The position numbers were made by a program, and so were the translations under genes. A stretch of DNA of 64,000 nt from Propionibacteriaceae bacterium. GTDB lineage: Bacteria; Actinomycetota; Actinomycetes; Propionibacteriales; Propionibacteriaceae. Positions 17,607 through 26,876 of the stretch are shown here, piece by piece (position 1 is the stretch's first letter; each line of letters opens with the position of its first letter). The stretch covers positions 124,001-188,000 of the forward strand of contig JAISHO010000012.1 of assembly GCA_031262485.1 (NCBI GenBank), read 5' to 3'. The notes under the pieces were generated by a model that did not search any database, was not told the origin of the DNA, and worked only from the letters and a program-made list of their open reading frames with translations.

Positions 17607-19400
17607 ATGTCTGACGAGACCCGGCCCCGCGGATCCTCATCTTCGAACCCGTGGGTCACTCCCCGGCGCGATCAGCCGGAGCAGGAAGCTCCGCGCGATT
17701 GGCGCGACACCCCCAGCGAATGGGAGGAGTCGCCCGAGGAGCCCTGGGACGATCGCCCCCACAACCGTTGGGACGACGACCAGGATCAGTCGCACGACCG
17801 GACTCGCGAACGCTGGGATGACCAGCGGGACCGCTGGGATGACGATGGCCGTGCGCGCCGAGTCGGCGCTGATGACGACCGCTCCTCCTCGTCCTCCGGT
17901 TCGGCCTCCGCGAACAAATGGACGGGCGATTACCACCAGGGGTGGGATGAGGACGAGTGGACGGACGATGTCCGCGATTACAGCCTCGATCGCCCGACCA
18001 CCTCCGAGGCGCCGCCGCGGGACCGCCGAGCCACCAGCGGTGATCGCCGATCGTATCCGTCGGGCCGTTCGTCGTCTTCGTCTTCTGCTTCTGGGGCTGG
18101 ATATGACTCCAGACGTTCGCCGTCGGCTCGTTCCTCGGCGGGTGATTCGTCGTCACGTTCCGACGTTGAGGCGGGAGCCCAGCGCTGGCAGGCCGCGTCG
18201 CAGCGGACGACCGGAGAGAGGGACGACCGGTCGTCGTCGCGGACGGCGTCGTCGCAGCGTTCCCGTGCCCAGGAGTGGGATGGCGCCAGTGATCCTTCCC
18301 GCGGCGCAGGGGCTCGCGCCGGGGCGGCCCGGGATGAGCGTTCGGGCTCGTCTTCGAGGTCGTCGCACGCGGAGGCTGCCGACACTCCCCCGCCGACCGG
18401 CGTCAAAGGAGTGATCCATCGTTTCAACGTCTGGCTGGGACCGGTGTTCGATCTGCTGCGCCAGCCAGAAGCTGAGTTGCGCGCAGCGGATGGTCTCCCG
18501 GCCGACGCGGTGCGGCGCGACCCGGAAAATCCCCAGCACAAGTTCACGTTGAACCCGTTCGCGCGGTTGGCCGTGTTCGCCGTCCTCTTCATCCTCACGT
18601 TCTTGTTCGTCAACACGATCTATATGGCGGTGACGGGGTCGGCGACGATGCCGGAGATCGTCTTCACCACCTTGGCGGCCTTGTGCGCCCTCGGTTCGTA
18701 TCTTCTTTTCACCTGTCTCATGGAGGGGCGGGTCTGGCCGATCGAATTGGCGGCGCGGCGTTGGGTGGGCGTTTTGCTCGGCATCGCGGCGGGCGTCGTG
18801 CTCATCACCGTCATCGTCGGCATCATCGCCTTGTTCGGCGCCTACCGGATCCGGGGGCTCAACCCGGCCCATTCCTTCTGGCTCGACTTCATCAACATGG
18901 GGATAGCCGCCGCGCTCGTCGAGGAGATTCTCCTGCGCGGCGTGCTAGCTCGGGTGCTCGAAGACGCTGTCGGCTCCTGGATCTCCATCGGCATCGTCAC
19001 TGTCGCCGTCGTCCTCTTGCAATTGCGCGTCTCAACATCACCGGTGGCGTTGCTCGCCGTCGCGGCCGGCTCCGGTGTGCTGCTCACCGCCGTGTATTTC
19101 GTCACCCGCTCGCTGTGGTGGGTCATGGGGTTGCACCTGGCTTGGAATATGACGGAGAACCTCTGGGGATCGGTCATGTCGGCCTCGTTGTCGGCCAACT
19201 CGGGGCTGCCCGCCACCTCGTGGCCGGGGCCGGCTTGGTTGACCGGTGGCGCCGTCGGCGTCGAGGCCTCTATCGTCGCCTTCTTCCTCTTCGGCGGAGC
19301 GTCGGCCTGGATCCTCGTTCAAGCGCAACGTCACGGTCTCATCGTGGCGCCGTCGTGGAAGCGCGGGGAGCGTCCTGTGAGCGCCGGCCATGCCGCCTGA
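17607..19400 (+). CDS. CPBP-family intramembrane glutamic endopeptidase with long disordered N-terminus
   Basis: The C-terminal half (residues about 310-590) has eight or so membrane segments and both CPBP motifs: EEILLRG near 436 (EExxxR) and GLHLAWNMTENL near 508 (HxxxN). These form the active site of CAAX-prenyl-type and bacteriocin-immunity-type proteases. The first 260 residues are low complexity, rich in Asp, Arg, Ser and Trp, with repeated RWDD-like words, and should be disordered and cytoplasmic. The substrate is unknown. It starts 211 bp after icd and is followed by the amidotransferase. Confidence 0.85.
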   Translation: MSDETRPRGSSSSNPWVTPRRDQPEQEAPRDWRDTPSEWEESPEEPWDDRPHNRWDDDQDQSHDRTRERWDDQRDRWDDDGRARRVGADDDRSSSSSGSASANKWTGDYHQGWDEDEWTDDVRDYSLDRPTTSEAPPRDRRATSGDRRSYPSGRSSSSSSASGAGYDSRRSPSARSSAGDSSSRSDVEAGAQRWQAASQRTTGERDDRSSSRTASSQRSRAQEWDGASDPSRGAGARAGAARDERSGSSSRSSHAEAADTPPPTGVKGVIHRFNVWLGPVFDLLRQPEAELRAADGLPADAVRRDPENPQHKFTLNPFARLAVFAVLFILTFLFVNTIYMAVTGSATMPEIVFTTLAALCALGSYLLFTCLMEGRVWPIELAARRWVGVLLGIAAGVVLITVIVGIIALFGAYRIRGLNPAHSFWLDFINMGIAAALVEEILLRGVLARVLEDAVGSWISIGIVTVAVVLLQLRVSTSPVALLAVAAGSGVLLTAVYFVTRSLWWVMGLHLAWNMTENLWGSVMSASLSANSGLPATSWPGPAWLTGGAVGVEASIVAFFLFGGASAWILVQAQRHGLIVAPSWKRGERPVSAGHAA

Positions 19401-19456
19401 CGCGTCGGGATTCTAGAATCCTTGCTGTCATCAGCAATTTGAATGGATCATGCACT

Positions 19457-20194
19457 ATGCCCCCTGTGAAACCCTTCCTCCTGCTCAGCACCCGTGACGA
19501 CGACGCCACGGCGATCGGCGAAGCGAGCGCGGTGCGACGGGTCTGCGCCCTGGCCGACGATGACTTGGTGCAGCTGCGTCTCGAACAAACTCCCCTGCCA
19601 GCCGACCTCTCACTCGACGATTACGCCGGCGTCATCCTCGGCGGCTCCGGATTCTGCACCTCATCGGCAACGAAATCTCCCCTCCAGCAACGCGTCGAAG
19701 CCGATCTCGGCCGTCTCCTCGACGAGATCATCGAGCGTGATTTCCCCTTCTTCGGGCTCTGCTACGGGGTCGGAGTGCTGGCGACCCACCTCGGCGGCGT
19801 CGTCGACTCGACCCACAAGGAGGATGTCGGCGCCATCGCCATCCGGCTGACCGAAGCGGGGCGGGCCGATCCGCTCACCGCCGGGCTGACCGAACCCTTC
19901 TGGGGCTATGTCGGACACAAGGAAGCAGTCCGAACCCTGCCCGAGGGGGCGGTCGTCCTCGCCACCGGGGAGACGTGCCCCGTCCAACTCTTCCGCGTCA
20001 AGACGAACGTTTACGCCGCGCAGTTCCACCCCGAACTCGACACCGACGGCCTCATCGAGCGCATGGGCGTCTACCGCAACGCCGGTTATTTCGCTCCCGA
20101 CGACTTCGACCGCCTCGCCGCCGACGCGCATGCCAGCGGCGTCGACGGGACGCAGGAGATCCCCCTCCAACGCTTCGTCGAACGTCACCGCTGA
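19457..20194 (+). CDS. Class I glutamine amidotransferase (GMP-synthase-like GATase domain)
   Basis: This 245-residue protein is a free-standing triad glutaminase: nucleophile C102 in FFGLCYGVG, and H191 and E193 in FHPEL. Such proteins release ammonia from glutamine for a partner, or act on gamma-glutamyl compounds. No synthase partner is adjacent, so the acceptor is unknown. I begin at the ATG at 19457; an in-frame TTG at 19439 is possible. A TAGAAT box at 19414-19419 could drive it with a short leader. It closes the housekeeping block before the accessory region. Confidence 0.85.
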   Translation: MPPVKPFLLLSTRDDDATAIGEASAVRRVCALADDDLVQLRLEQTPLPADLSLDDYAGVILGGSGFCTSSATKSPLQQRVEADLGRLLDEIIERDFPFFGLCYGVGVLATHLGGVVDSTHKEDVGAIAIRLTEAGRADPLTAGLTEPFWGYVGHKEAVRTLPEGAVVLATGETCPVQLFRVKTNVYAAQFHPELDTDGLIERMGVYRNAGYFAPDDFDRLAADAHASGVDGTQEIPLQRFVERHR

Positions 20195-20263
20195 CGCGAC
20201 AATTCCGCGCTTCGCATCGGCACCGCTCACTTGGCGCCGGGGGCGGTCGCACACCGCCGTCTA

Positions 20264-20285
20264 GTCGGGTACGTCTATACCCGAC
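20264..20285. promoter_or_regulatory. Inverted repeat upstream of the first DUF4143 ATPase
   Basis: GTCGGGTA (20264-20271) and TACCCGAC (20278-20285) form a perfect 8-bp inverted repeat around six bases, 63 bp before the ATPase start. It could be an operator or an RNA hairpin. The sequence differs from the repeat before the second ATPase. Confidence 0.4.
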
Positions 20286-20348
20286 GAAATGGCCAGATCG
20301 ACGTTTTCTTTCGATACGATGGAATCAAATCGATCTGGGAGGCACCCG

Positions 20349-21566
20349 ATGGCACCCATGTTGCGCCGCGAGCGCTACCTCGACGCTCTGCGCCCGTACT
20401 ACGACCAATACGACATCGTCAAAGTGCTGACCGGCATTCGCCGGTGCGGCAAATCGGTGCTGCTGAGCCAGATCGCCGAGGAGATCGCCGAGAAGACGGG
20501 GGCGGACCACGTCATCCTCCTCAACTTCGAACTGACGGACTACGCCGACATCCACGGCCCCGCCGATCTCGACCGCCACATCCGTGAACGCATCGTCGAC
20601 GATCGTCCTTACTACGTCTTCCTCGATGAGGTTCAAGAAGTGCCCGGGTTCGAGAAGGGCATCAACTCACTGCGCGCCCGGGGCAACATCTCCCTGTTCA
20701 TCACGGGCTCGAACGCCCATCTCCTCAGCGGCGAACTCGCCACCTACCTCTCGGGCCGCTACGTCGAACATCGCGTGTGGCCGCTCAGCTATACCGAAGC
20801 TCTCCACCTCGAGGGGGCCTCCCCCGCCGGTGGCGACACGGCGTCGCTCATGGACTACCTCACGTGGGGCGGCCTCCCCCAACGGTTCGCCTTCGAAGGA
20901 TCACAGCTACGGGCGTACCTCCGCGACGTCTTCAACTCGGTCATTCTGCGTGACGTCGTCCAGCGTTCAGGCGTCCGCGACATCGCAGCGCTGGAGACGA
21001 TCCTCGATTTCACGATGGAGAACCTCGGCCGCGTCATCTCCCCCGGATCGATCACCGACTACCTTAAGTCGCAACGGCGCAGCATCTCAACCGAGACGAT
21101 CTATGCCTACCTACGCGCCATGACCGATTCGCTCCTCCTCAACCGGGTGCGCCGGTGGGACGTTCGTGGCAAACGCATCCTCGCCACCCTCGACAAGTAC
21201 TACAGCACTGATCTCGGCATCCTCACCACCCGGCAAGTCGGCGCCGGCCCGGGCATCGGCGATCGCATCGAGAACACGGTGTACACCGAGCTGCGCTCAC
21301 GCGGTTTCGACGTGTACACCGGGAAAACCTCCCACGGCGAGATCGACTTCGTGGCCATCCGCGACAGTGTCCCCCACTACATCCAAGTCGCCTACCTCAT
21401 CGCCGACGAGAACGTCGCTGCCCGGGAGTTCGGCGCCTTCTCCCCCGTTGGAGACAACTACCCCAAGTACGTCATCAGCGCCGACCCGCTGACACAGAGC
21501 CGAGACGGGATCGTGCACCTTGGTCTGGTGCCGTTCCTGGTGGATCCTCCCGGTGAGCTTACCTAG
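20349..21566 (+). CDS. AAA ATPase with C-terminal DUF4143 (first of two paralogues)
   Basis: This 405-residue protein has an AAA_14 ATPase domain: Walker A GIRRCGKS at 29-36, Walker B YVFLDEVQ at 89-96 and a sensor-like ITGSNAHLLSGEL. The DUF4143 region follows, with a nuclease-like core near the end (RIENTVYTELRSRGFDVYTGKTSHGEIDFVAI, having the E...D pattern of the PD-(D/E)XK fold). The family is widespread in bacteria and archaea and its biological role is unsettled. GGGAGG precedes the ATG at 20349. It is tandem with a related gene at 21673, separated by 106 bp. Confidence 0.8.
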   Translation: MAPMLRRERYLDALRPYYDQYDIVKVLTGIRRCGKSVLLSQIAEEIAEKTGADHVILLNFELTDYADIHGPADLDRHIRERIVDDRPYYVFLDEVQEVPGFEKGINSLRARGNISLFITGSNAHLLSGELATYLSGRYVEHRVWPLSYTEALHLEGASPAGGDTASLMDYLTWGGLPQRFAFEGSQLRAYLRDVFNSVILRDVVQRSGVRDIAALETILDFTMENLGRVISPGSITDYLKSQRRSISTETIYAYLRAMTDSLLLNRVRRWDVRGKRILATLDKYYSTDLGILTTRQVGAGPGIGDRIENTVYTELRSRGFDVYTGKTSHGEIDFVAIRDSVPHYIQVAYLIADENVAAREFGAFSPVGDNYPKYVISADPLTQSRDGIVHLGLVPFLVDPPGELT

Positions 21567-21592
21567 GGCGAACAGACGACGGCCTTGATACA

Positions 21593-21654
21593 AGTTTCTT
21601 CCATACTAGAAACTATTGACTAATTTCTTCTGAGTTTCTAGTATGGAAGAAACT
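21593..21654. repeat. Perfect 22-bp inverted repeat enclosing the promoter of the second ATPase
   Basis: The segment 21593-21614 is the exact reverse complement of 21633-21654, separated by 18 bases. Each arm is itself partly palindromic (AGTTTCT at one end, AGAAACT at the other), so the site can be read as two head-to-head operators. The left arm lies just upstream of the -35 box and the right arm covers the -10 box, the classic arrangement for repression. Confidence 0.85.
21616..21644 (+). promoter_or_regulatory. Sigma-70-type promoter for the second ATPase
   Basis: TTGACT at 21616-21621 and TAGTAT at 21639-21644 are spaced by exactly 17 bp. The -35 box lies in the loop of the inverted repeat and the -10 box in its right arm. 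Transcription would start near 21651, before the ribosome site at 21658. Confidence 0.6.
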
Positions 21655-21672
21655 CAGAAAGGAGGATCGTCG

Positions 21673-22971
21673 ATGCTCATTCGGCACCTCTACCTCGACA
21701 GGATCTCCTCCTACTTGGACACTCCCGTCGTCAAGGTTCTCACTGGTGTGAGACGCTGTGGCAAGAGCACGATCCTCACGATGGTTCGCGATCTCCTTCT
21801 CGAACGTGGCGTTCGACCGGAGCAAATCTGGATCGTCACCTTCGAATCCCTCGCCCACGAACATCTCACCGATGCCAACTCTCTGTACGAAGAAGGTCTC
21901 GAACGAGCCGCCCAGGCCGAGGGCAAGCTGTACATCCTCCTCGACGAGATTCAGATGGTCGATCGTTGGGAACGCGTCATCAACTCATTCCGCGTCGATC
22001 TCGACTGCGACATCATCATCACTGGCTCCAACGCCTCGCTCCTTTCCGGAGAACTCGCCACCTTCCTCACTGGACGCTACGTGGAATTTCGCATCCACCC
22101 CCTCTCCTTCAGCGAATATCAGGAGCTCTCCTTCACCACATGGATATCACAGCGCCGTGAAACCGCCCGAGAGAACAAACTTCTTCACCCCAACGAGCAG
22201 TCCACCACCACTGAGGAACTCACTGAGCTCTGGCACGCCCTCCACCCCCAAGCATCCCTCTTCAATGAGTTCGTCCGCTTCGGCGGCCTGCCGGGAATCC
22301 ACGAACTCCGAGGCGATGCCGACGTTCAGGAGCAGTACCTCCAAGACGTCCTCAACTCCGTTCTCCTCAAGGATGTGGTGAGTCGGTTCAAGATCCGTGA
22401 CGTCAACCTCCTCGATCGCGTCCTCAACTTCGTCGTCTCAAACCTCGGTCAAGTCATCACCGGCAAGCGCATCGCCGACTATCTCAAGAGCCAACGACGC
22501 AACGTCGGCGTCGAGACGATCTACAACTACCTCGATTACCTCGCTCAAGCTTTCATCATCCACAAGGTCTCCCGCTACGACATCACCGGGAAGAGGATCA
22601 TGGAGACCCACGAGAAGTACTTTCTTGAGGACCAAGGGTTCGCCACCGCACGCCTTGGCTATCGCCCCCAAGAGTACCCCGGTCTCCTTGAAAACATCGT
22701 CTACCTCGAACTCATCCGACGGGGTTATGACGTTCACATCGGCAAGCAAGGGAACGCCGAGGTTGACTTCATCGCCACCATGGGATCTGAAAAGATATAT
22801 GTCCAAGTGAGCTACCTGCTCGTAAGCCCCGAAGTTGTCGAGCGTGAGTTCAAACCACTCCGCGAGGTCAAGGATCACTTCCGTAAGATCGTCCTCAGCC
22901 TTGACGACACAGAGAATTACACAAGTGCTGAGGGAATCGAGAGAATAAATGTCAGGAAATTTCTTTCTTGA
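21673..22971 (+). CDS. AAA ATPase with C-terminal DUF4143 (second of two paralogues)
   Basis: This 432-residue protein is clearly related to the one at 20349: Walker A GVRRCGKS at 25-32, Walker B LYILLDEIQ at 86-94, ITGSNASLLSGEL and the C-terminal NIVYLELIRRGYDVHIGKQGNAEVDFIA. The ATG at 21673 is chosen over 21643 because AAAGGAGG lies seven bases upstream and the earlier ATG lies inside the promoter repeat. Its GC content is visibly lower than that of the housekeeping genes. It converges with the last gene of the polysaccharide locus. The role is unknown; possibilities include a stress, defence or plasmid-type module. Confidence 0.8.
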   Translation: MLIRHLYLDRISSYLDTPVVKVLTGVRRCGKSTILTMVRDLLLERGVRPEQIWIVTFESLAHEHLTDANSLYEEGLERAAQAEGKLYILLDEIQMVDRWERVINSFRVDLDCDIIITGSNASLLSGELATFLTGRYVEFRIHPLSFSEYQELSFTTWISQRRETARENKLLHPNEQSTTTEELTELWHALHPQASLFNEFVRFGGLPGIHELRGDADVQEQYLQDVLNSVLLKDVVSRFKIRDVNLLDRVLNFVVSNLGQVITGKRIADYLKSQRRNVGVETIYNYLDYLAQAFIIHKVSRYDITGKRIMETHEKYFLEDQGFATARLGYRPQEYPGLLENIVYLELIRRGYDVHIGKQGNAEVDFIATMGSEKIYVQVSYLLVSPEVVEREFKPLREVKDHFRKIVLSLDDTENYTSAEGIERINVRKFLS

Positions 22972-23008
22972 AGAAGATCCACCTCTCAAATACAATCCCG
23001 GTAGCAAG

Positions 23009-24448
23009 TTATTTCTTAATAAAACTTCGAAGAAATTTCAGTATCAATATTGCTATAGAATTCTTCATGGCAATGGATAAAGCGAAATATACCAACCCTC
23101 CAAAAAATAATGAGGTTAGCATAAATATTTCCCCGTTCAAATAGTGTTCAGCTACCGTGATTAACAACCCCAACGCGCACGATGCCAGGATAACTTTCCC
23201 AAAGTTTACAAAATCGACCTGGAATCTATCGACTTTATGGCTAAACCAAATACATAATGCCAATACTATCGTTTCTGAAATAACACCAGCCCACGCTGCA
23301 CCGTTCTGCTGATATCGCGGGATAAAAATAATATTCATTATCAAACTAACACAGGCTCCCAGACCTACCGCGATAAGTAATTTGTTTTCATTCCCGGATG
23401 AAACAAGTATTTGTGTACCAACAAAACCGCTAAATCCAAGGGAAGGGATCAAAAAAGAAGAAATTTTCAATGTCTCTCCGACGGGGATAAAAGCAGTTCC
23501 ATATAGGAATATAGCCAATTCATCTGATATCAGAAATAATCCAATACATGATGGAATTAAAACAAATGAGAGAAACGACAAGGCTGTCGAAGTTAGTTTT
23601 CGGAATTGTTCCCTATCTTCACTCCATGCTAATGTTAATCGTGGCAAAAAAACGGCAGTTGAAGCCGCTATTGTAGTCAATAGCATTCTAACGAGCTTTA
23701 CGGAATTCGAGTAGTAGGCCACTGCTTCTACGGTTGATAAAAGCCCAAGAAGAGTGACATCGAACAAAACATAGACCTGAATGACCAATGAAGTTGCGAA
23801 AAAAACCAATGAAGATCGTATATGATTTTGCAGACCAGAAAAACGGAATTTCGTGAAATTTTTTGTTTTCACCAACTTACAAAAATTCCAGATATTATTT
23901 CCCGCGGTTCCAAATACTAATATCCCACAGTAAACAATAAGATCTGAGCTGTTCCTCACAAAACAGAAAATAAGGACAAGGCTCAAAACTCGAATTATTG
24001 CACCGCGAATTGCAATAAATCTATAATTCCCTATGCCTTGGAAAAACCAGTCTACATTAAGGCCACTGAAAATAATCCCCACACCAGCAACAACGTAAAG
24101 GGCTCCATTTGTTCTATATAGCGGGCTAACAAATACTATTGCAATATAGGCGAAGAAACATACGATTCCTGAAATCAGTCCAAGAGAACCAAGCTCTTCA
24201 ACAATCCGTCTTCTATCCGATGCTTTTCCCTTGACCACCGATACCAATCGAATACCATAAGTTGGTATTCCCAATACGGCAAAAATAGCAAAATACTGTG
24301 CCAAATTCTGGGAATAAGCTACTCTTCCAACACCTTCGGGAAGCAATATTCGTGCGACATAGGCGCTCGAAACTACAGGAAAAATAATATTTAGGCATCG
24401 ATAAAATACGTTGAATATCGAATTTTGAAGTAGAGATTCTTCTTTCAT
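23009..24448 (-). CDS. Wzx-type polysaccharide flippase
   Basis: This 479-residue protein is almost entirely hydrophobic with about 12-14 membrane segments and the start NSIFNVFYRCLNIIFPVVSSAYVARIL typical of the Polysacc_synt/MOP flippases. It should move the undecaprenyl-linked repeat unit across the membrane. Its ATG overlaps the TGA of the upstream glycosyltransferase by four bases (ATGA), so translation is coupled. It is the last gene of the locus and converges with the second ATPase across a 37-bp gap. Confidence 0.88.
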   Translation of the reverse strand: MKEESLLQNSIFNVFYRCLNIIFPVVSSAYVARILLPEGVGRVAYSQNLAQYFAIFAVLGIPTYGIRLVSVVKGKASDRRRIVEELGSLGLISGIVCFFAYIAIVFVSPLYRTNGALYVVAGVGIIFSGLNVDWFFQGIGNYRFIAIRGAIIRVLSLVLIFCFVRNSSDLIVYCGILVFGTAGNNIWNFCKLVKTKNFTKFRFSGLQNHIRSSLVFFATSLVIQVYVLFDVTLLGLLSTVEAVAYYSNSVKLVRMLLTTIAASTAVFLPRLTLAWSEDREQFRKLTSTALSFLSFVLIPSCIGLFLISDELAIFLYGTAFIPVGETLKISSFLIPSLGFSGFVGTQILVSSGNENKLLIAVGLGACVSLIMNIIFIPRYQQNGAAWAGVISETIVLALCIWFSHKVDRFQVDFVNFGKVILASCALGLLITVAEHYLNGEIFMLTSLFFGGLVYFALSIAMKNSIAILILKFLRSFIKK

Positions 24449-25422
24449 ATTGAATCAGTGAAAATATCATTTACAGATTTATAGAATTCGTCTTTTTCTG
24501 TAGAAATAATGTCCCTGTAGTGATCGAACTCTCTTGCATGAGCATCGAAGTCAAAAAATATCGAATAAATCAATTCTCCTATTCGTGGAATCTCATTGCG
24601 ACTATCATAAAATTTGTACTGCCATGGAATCGGAACATCAATTGCATTAGCTGCGGAACCTTTTCGTCCGGTTATTACGCAGCATCCTCTCATTGCCGCT
24701 TCTCTTGGAAATCGATCCTTCCCAGGGTGTGGTCCAAAATCAATATAGACCTTCGCAGTATCAAGTAACTGAATTATCTCTTCAGTTGACATATCAACTA
24801 ATGGAACATAGGAAAATTGAGGGAAATGTGAAATAATTTGTTTTGCAAACTTCAATCCTTTTTTTGGATTATAGACTACAATATTTTTCCGGTTTGAAAA
24901 TGAAATATTTGCAGGTAGATAATCGCTCGAAATATAATCGGATAGAACTTTTGGCGAAATTCCATGATTTAATAGATACTGACGAGCATATTCGCTCTGT
25001 ACTAAGTGTAAGCAATCCTCTCGTTTCGTGAGTTCTCTAAGTGAAAATCTCCATTTTTTATGCTTGAAATATGATAGAAATCTTCTAGCCGCACCATCAG
25101 TTCCAGCAAATATACAATTCAATCTCAGATAGTTATCAACACTGAGCCACCATATATATTTTTTTTCTTTTGGAAATGTATGTGCAACCGAGACTAACGT
25201 TTCCGGAAGAACAATTATGTTGTCCTTATCGTCAGGTATTTCGCTTACCGCAATCCATGATTCACAATATTTTCTAAACTCAGCTGGAGTCGGGTTAATA
25301 CCAGGATTTACATAAGCTATTTTTGCATCTCTTCCTATATCAAGTAGAGCAAATACCAACTGATGAAGCAGTTCAGTTCCACCGGTTTTTATCCGAGGAG
25401 GACATACAACGTATATTGACAT
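24445..25422 (-). CDS. Glycosyltransferase, GT-B like, polysaccharide locus
   Basis: This 325-residue protein has GT-B features: a glycine-containing start IYVVCPPRIKTGGTELLHQL and a C-terminal donor-site region FGPHPGKDRFPREAAMRGCCVIT, which resembles the E-x7-E area of GT4 enzymes. The sugar cannot be assigned. It overlaps the flippase start by four bases and lies 175 bp downstream of the Wzy gene. Codon use is AT-rich like the rest of the island. Confidence 0.6.
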   Translation of the reverse strand: MSIYVVCPPRIKTGGTELLHQLVFALLDIGRDAKIAYVNPGINPTPAEFRKYCESWIAVSEIPDDKDNIIVLPETLVSVAHTFPKEKKYIWWLSVDNYLRLNCIFAGTDGAARRFLSYFKHKKWRFSLRELTKREDCLHLVQSEYARQYLLNHGISPKVLSDYISSDYLPANISFSNRKNIVVYNPKKGLKFAKQIISHFPQFSYVPLVDMSTEEIIQLLDTAKVYIDFGPHPGKDRFPREAAMRGCCVITGRKGSAANAIDVPIPWQYKFYDSRNEIPRIGELIYSIFFDFDAHAREFDHYRDIISTEKDEFYKSVNDIFTDSI

Positions 25423-25597
25423 AAATAGACCATCACTATATTAGGGATCCTTCAGGCCCACACTGAGGCATATTCATAACAAAGAGGAACCCACAAAGAA
25501 CTTCGAAACCCACTTGGGGAACTACTAACTCCGTCGTTCATGCGAACTAAAACAATTTAAATATTAACAAATGTTATATATTTAATCAGCAAACCGC
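25423..25597. other. Non-coding gap inside the polysaccharide locus
   Basis: This gap breaks an otherwise tightly packed operon. Its middle part is more GC-rich than the flanking genes. On the minus strand it holds only a 29-codon open frame starting near 25539, which I do not recognise. It may be a remnant of a deleted gene or of an insertion. Confidence 0.3.
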
Positions 25598-26794
25598 TCA
25601 AATATCAAATACTGAATTATTATTAAGCATCGCAAGGAATACATTAACCCAAAAATTTTCTCTGGAGACAAGAAAAAGGATAAACGAAGAAATAGAATAA
25701 AGAATTGGGAAAAATGGTAATATCCATTTAGGTACTATGCTTTCCCCACTATATAAACTCATATTTCCATAAACACTAGTGGCTCTATCGGAACCATCAT
25801 TCTCTTTACCCATGCCAGAAATAGGAGAGATTTCACTCCAATAAGATGTTGAGTTAATCATAACAGCTAAATATATTGGTGCAAGAGCAATCAAGACTCG
25901 ATATGCATCAACAGTAACAAAATTCAAAGGAATTAGCAGTAGCGATGCAAGATTTATCCTCTTCATGATAGAAATTGTACTAGTCGAAGCATGATCTCCA
26001 ACCACTCCAGACGAAACATGAAGTACTTTTATGAACGCAGCGACAAGTAAATAATGCAAAAAAATTAGAATAGCGACTCTCGTTAACCCTTCAAGATCAA
26101 ATCTTTCAGTCCATGAAATTCCTCCACTTACTTTGTACACCACAGACTCCAGTGTTTGTGGTATTAGATTTACAATTACAGAAAAAGAAACAACTGAAAT
26201 TATCTCGATTGAAATTAATGTAATCAGTAAAATCCGGAATTTCGCTTTCTCCCTTATTAGGCCAAGAAAGGCAATCAATGAGATGATTAATGAGTAGTGC
26301 ATTAAGGTTCCGGCAATAATTAATATCGCAGCTATCCCAAGCTTTAGCTTGGTCTTGTTGTAGGAAAAAATTATAGCAACTGCCGGAATTACAAATATTA
26401 ATCCACACGTGTACCGGATTATACAAGTATAGATTGAAAATGGAAATAGTAGCAATAAATATGGTACTATATTAGCTCTGGTAAATTTTCTTACAGTGAT
26501 AGCAAGAATGCCTGTAAATGTAAAGCCCACAATTATTAGAAACTGCTGGTAATCGAGTCCAGCATTCCTCGAAATTTCGATCACCAAATTAAATAATGGT
26601 TCATTTCTAGTGTCTCCAATAGTAGCATACTCGAACTTTGTCTCATGAACTAATCTATCCGCGTTATCGGTATTAAAAGAAAACAAAATGGCAAGAAGAA
26701 TCCACCCCATGATCCCAAGAAGTGAAAGCCTTGGGAGCACTATGCAAAATATAACGGCAGTTACCGTTAAAGTCATAATGAAAAATACTGCCAC
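25598..26794 (-). CDS. Wzy-type polysaccharide polymerase (EpsG-like)
   Basis: This 398-residue integral membrane protein has about ten hydrophobic segments and a large central loop, and resembles the EpsG/O-antigen polymerase group. Its position between the sugar-nucleotide gene and the flippase, and the absence of any ABC transporter in the locus, support a Wzy role. It probably starts at a GTG with GGGGAAAGAA upstream. Polymerases diverge so widely that this call rests mostly on topology and context. Confidence 0.7.
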   Translation of the reverse strand: MAVFFIMTLTVTAVIFCIVLPRLSLLGIMGWILLAILFSFNTDNADRLVHETKFEYATIGDTRNEPLFNLVIEISRNAGLDYQQFLIIVGFTFTGILAITVRKFTRANIVPYLLLLFPFSIYTCIIRYTCGLIFVIPAVAIIFSYNKTKLKLGIAAILIIAGTLMHYSLIISLIAFLGLIREKAKFRILLITLISIEIISVVSFSVIVNLIPQTLESVVYKVSGGISWTERFDLEGLTRVAILIFLHYLLVAAFIKVLHVSSGVVGDHASTSTISIMKRINLASLLLIPLNFVTVDAYRVLIALAPIYLAVMINSTSYWSEISPISGMGKENDGSDRATSVYGNMSLYSGESIVPKWILPFFPILYSISSFILFLVSRENFWVNVFLAMLNNNSVFDI

Positions 26795-26876
26795 TTCTTT
26801 CCCCGTAAAACGATAGAGACAAGAATTACTTATAAGTTACGCGTGATTATATTTAGAAAAATTATGGATTCTATCT

